From: JALZVT01 sp039029135
GTDB lineage: Bacteria; Pseudomonadota; Gammaproteobacteria; Pseudomonadales; Azotimanducaceae
Reading direction: 5' to 3'
Length of the DNA: 64,000 nucleotides
Assembly: GCA_039029135.1 (NCBI GenBank)
Contig: JBCCGT010000001.1
Span: forward strand, 1-64,000
The translations under genes were made by a program, and so were the position numbers. Shown piece by piece: positions 44,369 through 53,342 of this stretch (positions are counted from its first letter, which is position 1; each line of letters starts with the position of its first letter). The notes below the pieces were generated by a model. That model saw only the letters and a program-made list of their open reading frames with translations. It was not told the origin of the DNA and ran no database searches.

Positions 44369-45235
44369 TCAAGCCTCGGCGAGCAGCAGCACGACGATGC
44401 CCGCGCACAGCACCCCGACACCGACGACCTCGCTGCGCGTGGTGCGCTCACGAAACACCAGCACCGAGGCTACAAAGCTGAACACCAGCTCCACCTGGCC
44501 GAGGGCGCGCACGTAGGAGGCGTTGACGAGCGCCATGGCGCTGAACCAGCACGCGGACGCCACGCTGCCTGTGAGCCCCACCCAGATCGCCACACGCCAG
44601 CTGCGGGCCACCGCGCGCAGATCACCCGGTGACCGCATAGCGAGCCACGCGCCCAGGACGAGGGTCTGTATCGTCAGCGCGGCCGCCAGCGTACAGGCCG
44701 CCTGCTCGTGGAACGGCAGGTCCGGCAGGGACAGCGAGGCGCCCCGATAGCCGATGGCCGCGAGCGCAAAGCCGAGGCCCGACAGCAGGCCGTTGACCAG
44801 ACCGCGATCGAAGCGCACGGCGCCGGGTGGATTGAGGAGCCACACGCCGACCAGGCTGATCGCGATGCCGCCGAACGCCAGCGCCGATACGCCCTCCCCC
44901 AGCAGCAGGAATCCGAACAGCACGGTCTGGATCGTTTCCGTCTTGGAGATGGCCGTCGCCACCGCGAAGTTGCGCGACTCAAACGCGGCGAGCAGCCAGA
45001 CGGTGCCCGCAATCTGTCCCAGACCACCCAGCAGCGCGAAGCCGAAGAAGCGCGCGTTGGGCTCGAATGCCGGCCCGAGCCACCACACATAGGCCACAGC
45101 GAACGGCAGCGCGTAGCAGAAGCGAGTATACGCCGCGCCCAGCACACGCAGCTCGCCCGTGAGCTTCTTCTGCAGCGCCGTGCGGATGTTCTGCACGAAG
45201 GCACCGACGATTGCGAGGATGACCCAGGTTTCCAT
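44369..45235 (-). CDS. EamA/DMT-family transporter
   Basis: A 288-residue inner-membrane protein with ten helices in two five-helix halves. The first half has VQNIRTALQKKL and FAVATAISKTETIQTVLFGFLLLGE, and the second ends VRALGQVELVFSFVASVLVFRERTTRSEVVG; the E-x-x-x-x-F/L-x-x-x-x-L-x-E pattern before the last helix of each half is the family mark. Members export or import metabolites. ATG 45235 starts the first helix; upstream codons are shadow sequence. Divergent from the hypothetical membrane protein. Confidence 0.85.
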   Translation of the reverse strand: METWVILAIVGAFVQNIRTALQKKLTGELRVLGAAYTRFCYALPFAVAYVWWLGPAFEPNARFFGFALLGGLGQIAGTVWLLAAFESRNFAVATAISKTETIQTVLFGFLLLGEGVSALAFGGIAISLVGVWLLNPPGAVRFDRGLVNGLLSGLGFALAAIGYRGASLSLPDLPFHEQAACTLAAALTIQTLVLGAWLAMRSPGDLRAVARSWRVAIWVGLTGSVASACWFSAMALVNASYVRALGQVELVFSFVASVLVFRERTTRSEVVGVGVLCAGIVVLLLAEA

Positions 45236-45355
45236 AGAGTTGGTTTCAGTCGAGTTGATTGAATCAGCGTTCGAGGCACGGCCGCCGCGCACCCGAGTCC
45301 AACTGGACCGAGACAGACCTTGAGTTCGCGCTGGCGAACACACAGGAGACGAACC

Positions 45356-45976
45356 ATGAATCGCTACGCCGTCGTCCAGCTTACCCTGCTGAGCATTACC
45401 GTCGCCCTGATCCTGGAAAATCTGCTCGGTCAGGTGGACGACCCAAGCGTCGACTGGAGCGCGCCGCTGACCTGGCTGCAGGGTGCGCTAATCGTCGTGA
45501 CGGTCATCAACATCTGGTCGGGCTTCGCGCTGGTGCAGTCCATTACCACACGCGCACCGCAGATCGTCGATCTGATCTATCCATTCGGCCTGTTGATCTT
45601 TCTGACGCTCGCGGCCAACTCACTGGCCGACGGCAAACACCTGCGCTTTCTGGCCAGCATCGTGATGAGCGGCAGTTTCGCGTGCTGGGCCCTGTGGACC
45701 GAATCGAACTACGCCGAACTCACAAACACGCCCGGCGTGCCGAAGATGGTGTTCTACTTTCAGCTCGGCACCGTGCTGGTGTCGCTCGCGACCTGCATCG
45801 CACTGTGGGCCGCGGACATCTCCGAAAGCGTGCTGATGCTGGTGCTTGGCGGCCTTGTCATCGCCCACATCTGGTCGGCGTTCGACACGCTGGCGGGATG
45901 GCGTTTCGCGACCGACGGCGGTTTCGATGTCTTCCAGGACGCCGAGGAGCACGCCCAGCCGGAAGAAGATACTTAA
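45356..45976 (+). CDS. Unrecognised six-helix membrane protein
   Basis: A 206-residue protein with about six membrane segments (VVQLTLLSITVALILENLL; LTWLQGALIVVTVINIWSGF; DLIYPFGLLIFLTLAANSLAD; LASIVMSGSFACWALWTE; FYFQLGTVLVSLATCIALWAA; SVLMLVLGGLVIAHIWSAF) and a short acidic C-terminus. No family recognised. AGGAGA lies 7 bases before ATG 45356. It ends 23 bases from the convergent MATE gene and is divergent from the EamA transporter gene. Confidence 0.7.
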   Translation: MNRYAVVQLTLLSITVALILENLLGQVDDPSVDWSAPLTWLQGALIVVTVINIWSGFALVQSITTRAPQIVDLIYPFGLLIFLTLAANSLADGKHLRFLASIVMSGSFACWALWTESNYAELTNTPGVPKMVFYFQLGTVLVSLATCIALWAADISESVLMLVLGGLVIAHIWSAFDTLAGWRFATDGGFDVFQDAEEHAQPEEDT

Positions 45977-45999
45977 ACGATGGAGCGCTTGACCCAGCG

Positions 46000-47370
46000 C
46001 TAGCCAGCCGCGAGCCGCTCGATGCGTTCGGGGCGCGCCGACAGCCAGAAGAAGCGCAGGCTCAACACCACCGCCGCGACACCGAGACCCACGATCAGGG
46101 CGATCCAGAAGCCATCCAGACCCAGCTCGGGCATGCCCAGTTCGCCAAAGCCCAGGCCACGCCCGAGCGGCATCGCGATCGCCCAGTAAGAGAACAACGC
46201 GATAACCATCGGTACGCCCGTATCTTTGTAGCCTCGCAGTATCCCGATCGCGGTGGCCTGGACGTAGTCAAAGGGCGTGTAGATCGCCGCCAGCACCAGC
46301 AAGCCGCCAGCGACGGCGATCACCGCGGCCTCATCCGTGTACAGGCCCACGAGTTCGTAGCGGTAGAACAGCAGCAGCAGGACGCCCAGACAACCAATCG
46401 CCAGCGACAGGGCCAGCGCCGCGAGACCGGCCTGCCGGGCCACCGGCACCGCGCCGCGACCGACGTTAAAGCCGACGCGTATGGACGCGGCCATGCCGAG
46501 CGACAGCGGAATCATGAATAGCAGCGAGCTGACGTTGAGTGCGATCTGATGGCTCGCAACGGCCTCGACGCCGAGGCGGCCGATGAACAGCGTGACCACC
46601 GAGAAGATCGCCATCTCGGCGAACTGGGCGAGACCAATGGGCATGCCCAGCACGACGAGCCTGCGAATCCGCGCAGGATCCGGCCAGGACCAGCGCGCAA
46701 AGAAGCCGCTGGCGCGAATGCGCGAGAACGCCACCACCAGCAGCATGACCGCGAACTCCAGCGCCATCACGATGGCTGTGGCGATCCCGCAGCCCGCGCC
46801 GCCGCGCCCGTCGATGCCCAGCCCCCCAAACACAAACAGGTAGCTAAGCGGAATCTTGAGCAACAGCGCCCCGACCGCGATCAGCATCGCGGGCAGGGTC
46901 CAGGACAGCCCGTCGCAGAGATAGCGCAACGCGAAATAGCCCAAGACCGGCAACAGACCCCAGCGCATGCTGTCCAGATAGGCCACCGAGATCGGAATAG
47001 CGCGGGGGTCGACCTCCATGAAGCCGTAGAAGAATGCCGCCTGTCCCAATGCCAGGATGCCGAGCGTGCCGCCGAGCAACGCGATCCACAGCGCCTGCCG
47101 GACCACCTCGCCGCTGTCCGCGCGCCGTCCAGCGCCGTCGAGCTGAGCGACGGTTGGCGTCACCGCGAGTATCAGGCCGCTGGACAGGATCATGATCGGC
47201 CAGAACATGCTGCCGCCGAGGCTGACCCCGGCGAGATCGGCAGCGCTGACGCGCCCGGCCATGGTGGCGTCGACGACGCCCATGCCGATCTGTGCAAGCT
47301 GCGTCGTCGCAATCGGCAGCGACAAACGCACCAGTTCTCTGACTTCGCTGCGAAACACGGCCCGCTGCAT
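46000..47370 (-). CDS. MATE-family multidrug efflux transporter (NorM-like)
   Basis: A 456-residue, 12-helix transporter. The N-half start EVRELVRLSLPIATTQLAQIGMGVVDATMAGRVSAADLAGVSLG and the repeat GMPIGLAQFAEMAIFSVVTLFIGRLGVEAVASHQIALN are the two characteristic MATE half-starts. It would exchange cationic drugs for Na+ or H+. ATG 47370 begins the conserved part. A TACAAT -10 box lies only about 18 bases upstream, so the mRNA leader would be very short, with a CAGG directly before the ATG. Confidence 0.88.
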   Translation of the reverse strand: MQRAVFRSEVRELVRLSLPIATTQLAQIGMGVVDATMAGRVSAADLAGVSLGGSMFWPIMILSSGLILAVTPTVAQLDGAGRRADSGEVVRQALWIALLGGTLGILALGQAAFFYGFMEVDPRAIPISVAYLDSMRWGLLPVLGYFALRYLCDGLSWTLPAMLIAVGALLLKIPLSYLFVFGGLGIDGRGGAGCGIATAIVMALEFAVMLLVVAFSRIRASGFFARWSWPDPARIRRLVVLGMPIGLAQFAEMAIFSVVTLFIGRLGVEAVASHQIALNVSSLLFMIPLSLGMAASIRVGFNVGRGAVPVARQAGLAALALSLAIGCLGVLLLLFYRYELVGLYTDEAAVIAVAGGLLVLAAIYTPFDYVQATAIGILRGYKDTGVPMVIALFSYWAIAMPLGRGLGFGELGMPELGLDGFWIALIVGLGVAAVVLSLRFFWLSARPERIERLAAG

Positions 47371-47387
47371 CCTGACAAAAGGGCCGC

Positions 47388-47393
47388 ATTGTA
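47388..47393 (-). promoter_or_regulatory. -10 box of the MATE gene, shared with ileS
   Basis: TACAAT on the minus strand within a 13-base segment (47381-47393) identical to the ileS promoter segment (34461-34473). The -35 box is not clear here. The predicted start leaves a leader of about 10 bases. Confidence 0.45.
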
Positions 47394-47555
47394 GCGCCGC
47401 TTGGGCTTTGCCACGCCGATCGCTGCGCCGACGAGAGACGGGTTTGAGCGCCGGCGCTACACGCGCCCGGCGCTCAGGCTGAGTGGACAGGAAGCGTCCT
47501 CGCGACAATCACCAGTTTAGGCGCCGACTGACGCTAGGCGGTGGCCGCGTCCGCG

Positions 47556-48419
47556 CTATTCCATGGGCATACCGTGACTTTCAACCTCAAATTCCATGCG
47601 GGCGCTCTTGAGGGTTCGCCTGTCACCCGCTTCGGTTTCCACGAGAATTTTCAGGATGCGATAGTTGCCAGGGGCAAGATAAGGCGCATCAAACACAAAC
47701 CGATAGATTCCAGGGCCAATGGGGAAGGACGGCGGGAAGAACGCGTTGTCGATGTCGCCGGTATCCTGATTCTTGATCCGCGCGCGGACGCTGAGCGACG
47801 TCGCGCTGCCGTTGTTCGGCACCGCTTCCGACATTCCCCCGCCCAGGTGGCTGATCGGCCCGGCTACGGTGAGCAGCGGCTCGTTCAGAATACGCAGCGG
47901 CTTGAAGTCGTTGTTCTCGACCACATCCTGCGCACGCTCGATGGTCCGCATCAGTTTGGTATACGAGATGAGCCGGGTCGATTTCCGCAGAACGACTGGC
48001 ACGTACGTCACTGCGACGTAAGGCGCGTAGCTGCCGTAGGGCGAACGTGGCGAGCCACCGGCGAGCAGCTCCGCGCGGGTGCCGATGTCGAAGCACAGCC
48101 CCGCTATTGGGCCACCGTCGCCGCCCTGCGGGCGCGCCCCGCCCTGCTGTTCGCCCGCTTCTGCGCCACGATTCAAGAGCAACGAGAAGACCTCGCAGGT
48201 GGCTGGCTCGACATCGCCGCCGTTCTGCAGTTCGATCATGGTCGATGCGGCGCCACCAGGGAAGCCGCGCTCCTGGATGATTGAAAGTGCGCAGAGGCTG
48301 TTGATATCGCCGCTGGGATCGCAGGCTATGCCTGCATGCGCGCCAGGCGCATAGAGACTCGCCAGCATCGGCAGGGCCAACGCGAGCGTGCAGAGTGTGA
48401 ATCGGGACTGTGAAGACAT
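47556..48419 (-). CDS. Secreted protein of unknown function
   Basis: A 287-residue protein with a clear signal peptide (FTLCTLALALPMLASLYAPGAHA, cleavage before GIACDP). The mature part has several cysteines (IACDPSG, SLCALS, ATCEVF, GLCFDIG) that may form disulfides, a Gly/Arg-rich low-complexity stretch (EQQGGARPQGGDGG) and a beta-rich C-terminus (GIYRFVFDAPYLAPGNYRIL). No family recognised. AAGGAACC lies upstream of the ATG. A triple GAGTC repeat lies in the leader region. Confidence 0.7.
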   Translation of the reverse strand: MSSQSRFTLCTLALALPMLASLYAPGAHAGIACDPSGDINSLCALSIIQERGFPGGAASTMIELQNGGDVEPATCEVFSLLLNRGAEAGEQQGGARPQGGDGGPIAGLCFDIGTRAELLAGGSPRSPYGSYAPYVAVTYVPVVLRKSTRLISYTKLMRTIERAQDVVENNDFKPLRILNEPLLTVAGPISHLGGGMSEAVPNNGSATSLSVRARIKNQDTGDIDNAFFPPSFPIGPGIYRFVFDAPYLAPGNYRILKILVETEAGDRRTLKSARMEFEVESHGMPME

Positions 48420-48446
48420 TTCAGGTTCCTTCTGAGTGAGTGTGCC

Positions 48447-48461
48447 GAGTCGAGTCGAGTC
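48447..48461. repeat. GAGTC x3 tandem repeat
   Basis: Three exact 5-base copies in the leader of the secreted-protein gene, about 30-40 bases before its start. The copy number could change by slippage and alter leader length. Confidence 0.6.
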
Positions 48462-48636
48462 GAAACGACGGTGGCTGCGGAAGTCGACAGACTGCGGCGT
48501 GAGACCTCGGCGCGATCACGCTCGCCGCCAACCACGGTGTACGCCGCATGCGCCTCCTTGCGCTGACAGCGTCGGCCAAATCAAGCATATTGTCAATTCA
48601 ACGAGTTAGGGCTACGCCCATGACGCATCGATACCA

Positions 48637-49770
48637 ATGGAATTCGCATTGAGGGCGTTCGCAGGCAGCCTCCTATTGCTGTCGGGCCTCGTCAGCAGCA
48701 TCCCGTCATGGTCGGCACAAGCTGCGCTACCCGCATCCGCAGACGCCCTACGGTATGCCTTCGAGACTGCCCAGCCGGGCACAACCCTGGTCCTGCCGCC
48801 CGGCCGCATCCGGCTGCGCCGGCCGCTGGTGATGTACGCCGATGACGTCACGATTCGCGGCGGGGGCTCCGGACACAGCGCGACGGACACCATTCTCGCC
48901 TTCGATAGGCAGCGCATCGGCGGCGAGGCGCTGCGGCTATCCGGCAGCAACATCACTGTTGAACACCTGGCCATCGAAAATGCCCGCGGCGACGCGCTCA
49001 AAATATTTGCCGCAAGGAATCTGATCGTGCGCGACGTGCGCACCGAGTGGACGCGAGGACCCAATCGACGGAACGGCGCTTACGGCATCTATCCCGTGCA
49101 AACCGAAGGCGTCCTGATCGAAGACAGCATCGCCCGCGGCGCGTCCGACGCCGGGATCTACGTCGGCCAGTCACGGCACGTCGTGATCCGCGACAACCTG
49201 GTCTACGACAACGTCGCCGGCATCGAAGCCGAAAACTGCGAGGCGGTGGACATCCACGACAACCACGCCCACGACAATACGGCGGGTATCCTGGTGTTTA
49301 ATCTCCCGGACATTCCCCAGGTCGGTCGCGATGCGCGCGTATTCAACAACCGTATCGAGAACAACAACACGCGCAATTTTGCCAGTCGCGGCACGCCCGT
49401 TGCTGCGGTCCCAGCGGGCACCGGCGTCATGATCCTCGCAGCTAAGCGCATCGAGCTGTTCGGCAACCGCTTCGGCGGTCACGACTACGCGTCGATCTTC
49501 ATCAAGCACGGCGCGCCCGTACTAGCAGACGAGCCAGCGCCAGACGCCAACAGAGCGGCGCGCCCTGCGCGAACACCGCGACCCAGCGCAGTGCCGTACG
49601 AACCTCAGGCGAGCGCGATTGCGCTCGGCGACAACCAGTTTGCGTCCGCCACGCCAACGATCATCGCGCCCCCCGGCGATGTGCTTTGCGCAGCCACGAA
49701 CGCTCTGGAGAGTCCCGCGTTACCGTCCTGTAGCGCACCTCGACTGCCTGCGGTCGTCATGCCACGGTAG
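48637..49770 (+). CDS. Secreted right-handed parallel beta-helix protein
   Basis: A 377-residue exported protein (signal LLLLSGLVSSIPSWSAQA). From about residue 65 to 290 it has regular beta-helix coils: VTIRGGGSG, ITVEHLAIENARGDALKI, LIVRDVRTEW, VLIEDSIARGASDAGIYVGQSRHVVIRDNLVYDNVAGIEAENCEAVDIHDNHAHDNTAGILVF, and LFGNRFGGHDY. The DAGIYVGQS...NVAGIE...GGILVF-like pattern belongs to a beta-helix group often encoded beside a SO_2930-type heme protein; no such partner is next to it here. A role in surface polysaccharide binding or cleavage is a guess. Confidence 0.75.
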   Translation: MEFALRAFAGSLLLLSGLVSSIPSWSAQAALPASADALRYAFETAQPGTTLVLPPGRIRLRRPLVMYADDVTIRGGGSGHSATDTILAFDRQRIGGEALRLSGSNITVEHLAIENARGDALKIFAARNLIVRDVRTEWTRGPNRRNGAYGIYPVQTEGVLIEDSIARGASDAGIYVGQSRHVVIRDNLVYDNVAGIEAENCEAVDIHDNHAHDNTAGILVFNLPDIPQVGRDARVFNNRIENNNTRNFASRGTPVAAVPAGTGVMILAAKRIELFGNRFGGHDYASIFIKHGAPVLADEPAPDANRAARPARTPRPSAVPYEPQASAIALGDNQFASATPTIIAPPGDVLCAATNALESPALPSCSAPRLPAVVMPR

Positions 49771-49980
49771 GTGCACGGCCAGCCGCTGCGAAACTTCGAA
49801 ACTCACAACGCCGCTACACGCGCCGAGATATCATCGCGGCGACAGCCAGCAGCCGGGACGAGATTGCGGCGGCGCGCACCGCCGACTCGGTCACGGCAGC
49901 CGGTGGCGTCACAGCGCTACATTCCCAGCTGGTCGACGAACAGCGTCGATCCGCACGAACCTGCAACGAGATTCTGATCA

Positions 49981-50850
49981 ATGGATGAAAGGCGCTCAGC
50001 GTTTACCAAGGTCCCGGCCTCCATCCGGCTGCTGCGGGGGTTGAGCCGAATCCTGCCGAACGACCGAACCCGGACCTGGGTTTATCTGAACCTGATCATG
50101 AAGCCGCGCCGATTTCTGCGCACGCTGGTCATGAGCTTCTATCGTATGGACCACATCTACGACGTGATCGGCGAGTTCACGCGCTACTACAAGGGCAACT
50201 TCAGCGTGCTCGAATTCGGCGTCGCGACGGGCTACACGTTCACCAAGATGCTGTACGCGACCGAGTACCTAAAGGTGGCCGATCGCGTGACCGTGCACGG
50301 CTTCGACAGCTTCGAGGGTATGAAACCGACCGGCGATCGGCGCGACGACGACGTCGTGACCGCCGACAACTGGAGCGAGGGTCAGTTTCGCACCGACTTC
50401 GATGCTCTCGACCGCTACTGCCGCGAGCACTATCCGAACCACCGTTTCCACAAGGGCATGTTCGATGAGACGCTGACCGATGCGGTGCTCGCCGAGTTCG
50501 AGGTCGCGCCGCCCATACTCGTGTGGATCGACTGCGACTACTACACGTCTGCGCGCATCGTTATGGAACGCCTCATTCCCGTGCTGCCGAACGGCTGCGT
50601 GATCTACTTCGACGAGCCGGAGCTGAACTACGGCTCACGCTTCTTCGGCGAGTCGCGCCTGATCCACGAGATTAATCACGGGCGGTTCGGCGATCAGATC
50701 GAGCTGGTGCTGGACCGGGAGCTATCGATGGAGACGCAGCGCCTGTATCGCTTCATCAACGCAGAGCGGGACTCGGTGTTCGAGCCGGTCGCGCGCCTGC
50801 AAACCGAAGATTTCTCGCGACCGCGTGAGCAGGACTCGCCCCTGCCCTAG
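49981..50850 (+). CDS. TylF/MycF-like O-methyltransferase
   Basis: A 289-residue SAM-dependent methyltransferase-like protein. VLEFGVATGYTFTKML (about 75-90) is the SAM-binding motif, VHGFDSFEGMKP the following acidic-loop motif, FHKGMFDETL and LVWIDCDYYTSARIVMERLIPVLPNGCVIYFDEPEL the metal-site region, as in macrocin O-methyltransferase TylF. Members methylate sugars of antibiotics or surface glycans. No sugar-biosynthesis cluster is nearby. It ends 22 bases from oxyR. Confidence 0.8.
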   Translation: MDERRSAFTKVPASIRLLRGLSRILPNDRTRTWVYLNLIMKPRRFLRTLVMSFYRMDHIYDVIGEFTRYYKGNFSVLEFGVATGYTFTKMLYATEYLKVADRVTVHGFDSFEGMKPTGDRRDDDVVTADNWSEGQFRTDFDALDRYCREHYPNHRFHKGMFDETLTDAVLAEFEVAPPILVWIDCDYYTSARIVMERLIPVLPNGCVIYFDEPELNYGSRFFGESRLIHEINHGRFGDQIELVLDRELSMETQRLYRFINAERDSVFEPVARLQTEDFSRPREQDSPLP

Positions 50851-50872
50851 CGGCCAGTCTTACATCGGACCG

Positions 50873-51763
50873 CTAGTCCGCCGTCAGCTCGAGTTCGGCC
50901 AGCACGCCGGCCATATCTTCCAGCAGGTCAGCACGGGTCGAGGTCGAGCGCCAGCACAGCCCAACGTCCCGATGCGGCGGCGCCTTGCCCTCGAAGGGCA
51001 CATAGCGAATACCCGCCTGGCGCCCGCCCATCGCGAGCTGCGGCATCAGCGTCACACCAACGTCGGCGGCAACCATCTGCCGCAGCGTCTCGATCGACGT
51101 GGCCCGGAAGTTGGTGTTCTCCACCGCGCTATGGGCGCTGCACACCTCGAGCGCCTGATCGCGCAGACAGTGGCCGTCCTCCAGCAACAGCACGTCCTGG
51201 CCGCCGAGGTCGCTCTTCCGGACGCTGGCGCGGCGGGCGAAAGCGTGCTTCTTCGAGACCGCGAGATAGAAGGGTTCTCGATAAAGCACCCGTTCCTCGA
51301 TCTGCTCATCCTCAAGCGGCAGCGCCAGCACCACCGCGTCCAGTTCGCCGTTCTTCAGCAGCTGGGTCAGCGTCGCGGTCTGCGACTCCGTGAGCTGCAG
51401 GCTAAGATTCGGAAACGCCTTGCGCAGGGGCGCGAGTACCCGCGGCAGGAAATAGGGTGCGACGGTCGGAATGATGCCGAGGCGAAAGTCGCCGCCGTAG
51501 GGGTCGCGGTGGGCCTCCGCGATGCCGACGAGCTGGTTGGCCTCGCGCAGCACTCTTTGCGCCTGTGCAACGATCGACTCGCCGACAGGCGTGAGCATGA
51601 CCTGTCGATTGTTGCGTTCGACCAGCGTGACGCCGAGGAATTCCTCGAGCTTTTTGAGCTGGGTGGACAGCGTGGGCTGACTGACGAAACAGGCTTCGGC
51701 CGCGCGGCCAAAGTGACGGTGTTCGGCGACGGCGACCAGGTAACGGAGATCTCTGAAGTTCAT
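50873..51763 (-). CDS. oxyR: Hydrogen peroxide-inducible regulator OxyR
   Basis: A 296-residue LysR-type activator of peroxide defence. The helix-turn-helix is in the first 60 residues (YLVAVAEHRHFGRAAEACFVSQPTLSTQLKKLEE). The redox pair is visible in EDGHCLRDQALEVC, the same eight-residue spacing as Cys199 and Cys208 of E. coli OxyR, which form the activating disulfide. The effector domain is complete. No catalase or ahpC gene is adjacent. It faces the pseudouridine synthase gene divergently. Confidence 0.93.
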   Translation of the reverse strand: MNFRDLRYLVAVAEHRHFGRAAEACFVSQPTLSTQLKKLEEFLGVTLVERNNRQVMLTPVGESIVAQAQRVLREANQLVGIAEAHRDPYGGDFRLGIIPTVAPYFLPRVLAPLRKAFPNLSLQLTESQTATLTQLLKNGELDAVVLALPLEDEQIEERVLYREPFYLAVSKKHAFARRASVRKSDLGGQDVLLLEDGHCLRDQALEVCSAHSAVENTNFRATSIETLRQMVAADVGVTLMPQLAMGGRQAGIRYVPFEGKAPPHRDVGLCWRSTSTRADLLEDMAGVLAELELTAD

Positions 51764-51859
51764 GCGGGTATGGTACTCAACTTCTCAGTGCGCAGGTGCC
51801 CCCGGCGTAGGTGACCGATTCGCCGACAGACTCTGGTCCCAACAGACGACACACTTGGC

Positions 51860-52564
51860 ATGCACGCACACACGGATAACCGCACCGAGTTTATGATCGG
51901 CGATCGCAGCATTGCGGTTCTGGCGCAGCGCGACGATCTGCTGGTGCTCGACAAGCCGGCCGGCGTATCGCTGCTGGCAGATCGCAGCGGTGCTCCGTGC
52001 CTTTGGGATGCGCTGCGCGCAGCATTAGCGCCCGTACGGCCATTTCAGGTGCATCGCCTGGACAAGGGCACCAGTGGCACGCTGCTGATCGCGACCAGCC
52101 AGGCGCGCCAGCGGGAGCTGACAAAACTGTTTGCGGCGCGTCGTGTCCGCAAGTACTACGCGGCGCGCTGCGTGGGCCGGCCGGAGCTAAGCGGAACCGG
52201 ATTCATCGATCTGCCGTTGCGCAAGGGGCGCAAGTCCCGCTACCGAGTCGCCGGTCCGCGAGAGTCCATAAAAAGAGAAGATCGCATCTGGCGCCTGGCG
52301 CCCGATGACGGCGGCGGTCATCCCAGCCAGACCCGCCTGCGCTGCCGTGATGACTGGCTGCTGCTACAGCCCCTGACGGGACGCACGCATCAGCTGCGCG
52401 TGCACCTGGCCTGGATCGGTCACGCGCTGCGCGGCGACCACCTGTACGGTCGACCCGACGACCCCGCGCAGGCAGCGCCACGATTGCTGCTGCACTGTCA
52501 TCGACTGGTGGTTCCCGGCGTCGGCTCGTTTCGCGCCCCTTTGCCGGGCGATTGGCCCGGTTAG
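51860..52564 (+). CDS. RluA-family pseudouridine synthase
   Basis: A 234-residue enzyme converting uridine to pseudouridine in RNA. The catalytic motif is HRLDKGTSGTLLIA (about 66-79) with the active Asp. DDLLVLDKPAGVSLLAD precedes it, and PLTGRTHQLRVHLAWIGHALRGDHLYG is the conserved C-terminal segment. There is no S4 domain, as in the short RluA/TruC forms; the target position cannot be assigned. An internal ATG 11 codons in is also possible. The last four bases overlap the convergent NC-domain gene. Confidence 0.88.
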   Translation: MHAHTDNRTEFMIGDRSIAVLAQRDDLLVLDKPAGVSLLADRSGAPCLWDALRAALAPVRPFQVHRLDKGTSGTLLIATSQARQRELTKLFAARRVRKYYAARCVGRPELSGTGFIDLPLRKGRKSRYRVAGPRESIKREDRIWRLAPDDGGGHPSQTRLRCRDDWLLLQPLTGRTHQLRVHLAWIGHALRGDHLYGRPDDPAQAAPRLLLHCHRLVVPGVGSFRAPLPGDWPG

Positions 52565-52983
52565 CGCCGCAGCAGCTTCTGCCCAAGAGCGAACCCCGCC
52601 GCCGCTACGCCGGCGTGGCGCGTCAGCGCGAAGGCGACCGCCGCACAGCCCGCACCGGCGAGCCAGCCACGCAGCTGGGGACTGCGCGACTCGCCGTCGC
52701 TCGCACGATGCACGGTGTGTTCGCAGTTGTTGCCCAGCAGGTTGTAGCGGCGGCCGGCACCGTATTCGAGCGCGGTAGCGTGGGCGATGGCCCGACGGCG
52801 AGCGCCGTAGGCCTGCGGCTGTACGCGCACGCGATGGCCCGCCGCGAACTCGGCCTCGCTGCTGATGTGTTCGCCGCGACGCGGCGTGTTGTGCAGCACC
52901 CGGCCATCACCTAAGGCAATGCCCCGGTGCATGACGACGCCCTTGCGCCGGGACAACACATCACCTGGCAGATAGCGACTCAT
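52561..52983 (-). CDS. LRAT/NC-domain (NlpC/P60-like) protein
   Basis: A 140-residue papain-like fold protein of the permuted type. VVMHRGIALGDGRVLHNTPRRG supplies the His near the N-terminus, and YNLLGNNCEHTVHRAS the catalytic Cys in NCEH. A hydrophobic C-terminal segment (LAGAGCAAVAFALTRHAGVAAAGFALG) may anchor it in a membrane. Related proteins are acyltransferases or amidases with varied lipids or peptides. ATG 52983 has AGGAGG 7 bases upstream. Confidence 0.75.
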   Translation of the reverse strand: MSRYLPGDVLSRRKGVVMHRGIALGDGRVLHNTPRRGEHISSEAEFAAGHRVRVQPQAYGARRRAIAHATALEYGAGRRYNLLGNNCEHTVHRASDGESRSPQLRGWLAGAGCAAVAFALTRHAGVAAAGFALGQKLLRR

Positions 52984-53342
52984 CGTTTCAACCTCCTCTG
53001 GCTGGTTACGAACACCGAGAACTTCCCGTTTTGTACGCAATCGGGAGCCGGTTCGTGTCCCGCCTCACCCTGGATTCCGGCACGCGCCGGTCTGTACTCG
53101 TCTGTACTAGTTAGGAGGCAAGTTTCGTGCCGGCCGCGCCCTTTGTGATCACACCTATAAGACCTCAAAAGCGGCTTTAAGTTGCTGATTCAAATAAGGT
53201 TTTTTCTAGCACCCCGACGCCGTCGCGCCGTCCGCTTCGCGCCCAGCCGAAGGCCGGCGAGTTTCGCCGACACCCGGCACAAATCGCCACTTGAGGCACG
53301 CCGGCGAGACACAGGATGTCGCCGATCAGACGACTTCAGATC
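52984..53342. other. 359-bp intergenic region
   Basis: No gene seen. It holds a tandem pair of similar decamers (tctgtactcg, tctgtactag; 53091-53110), a CCGGC/GCCGG hairpin just before them, the palindrome TGTGATCACA (53144-53153) and an AT-rich segment near 53190-53205 (aataaggttttttct). Confidence 0.5.

Noticed and set aside
53144..53153. TGTGATCACA as a CRP site
   Set aside because: CRP sites are TGTGA and TCACA separated by six bases; here the half-sites abut, so it is only a palindrome of unknown use.
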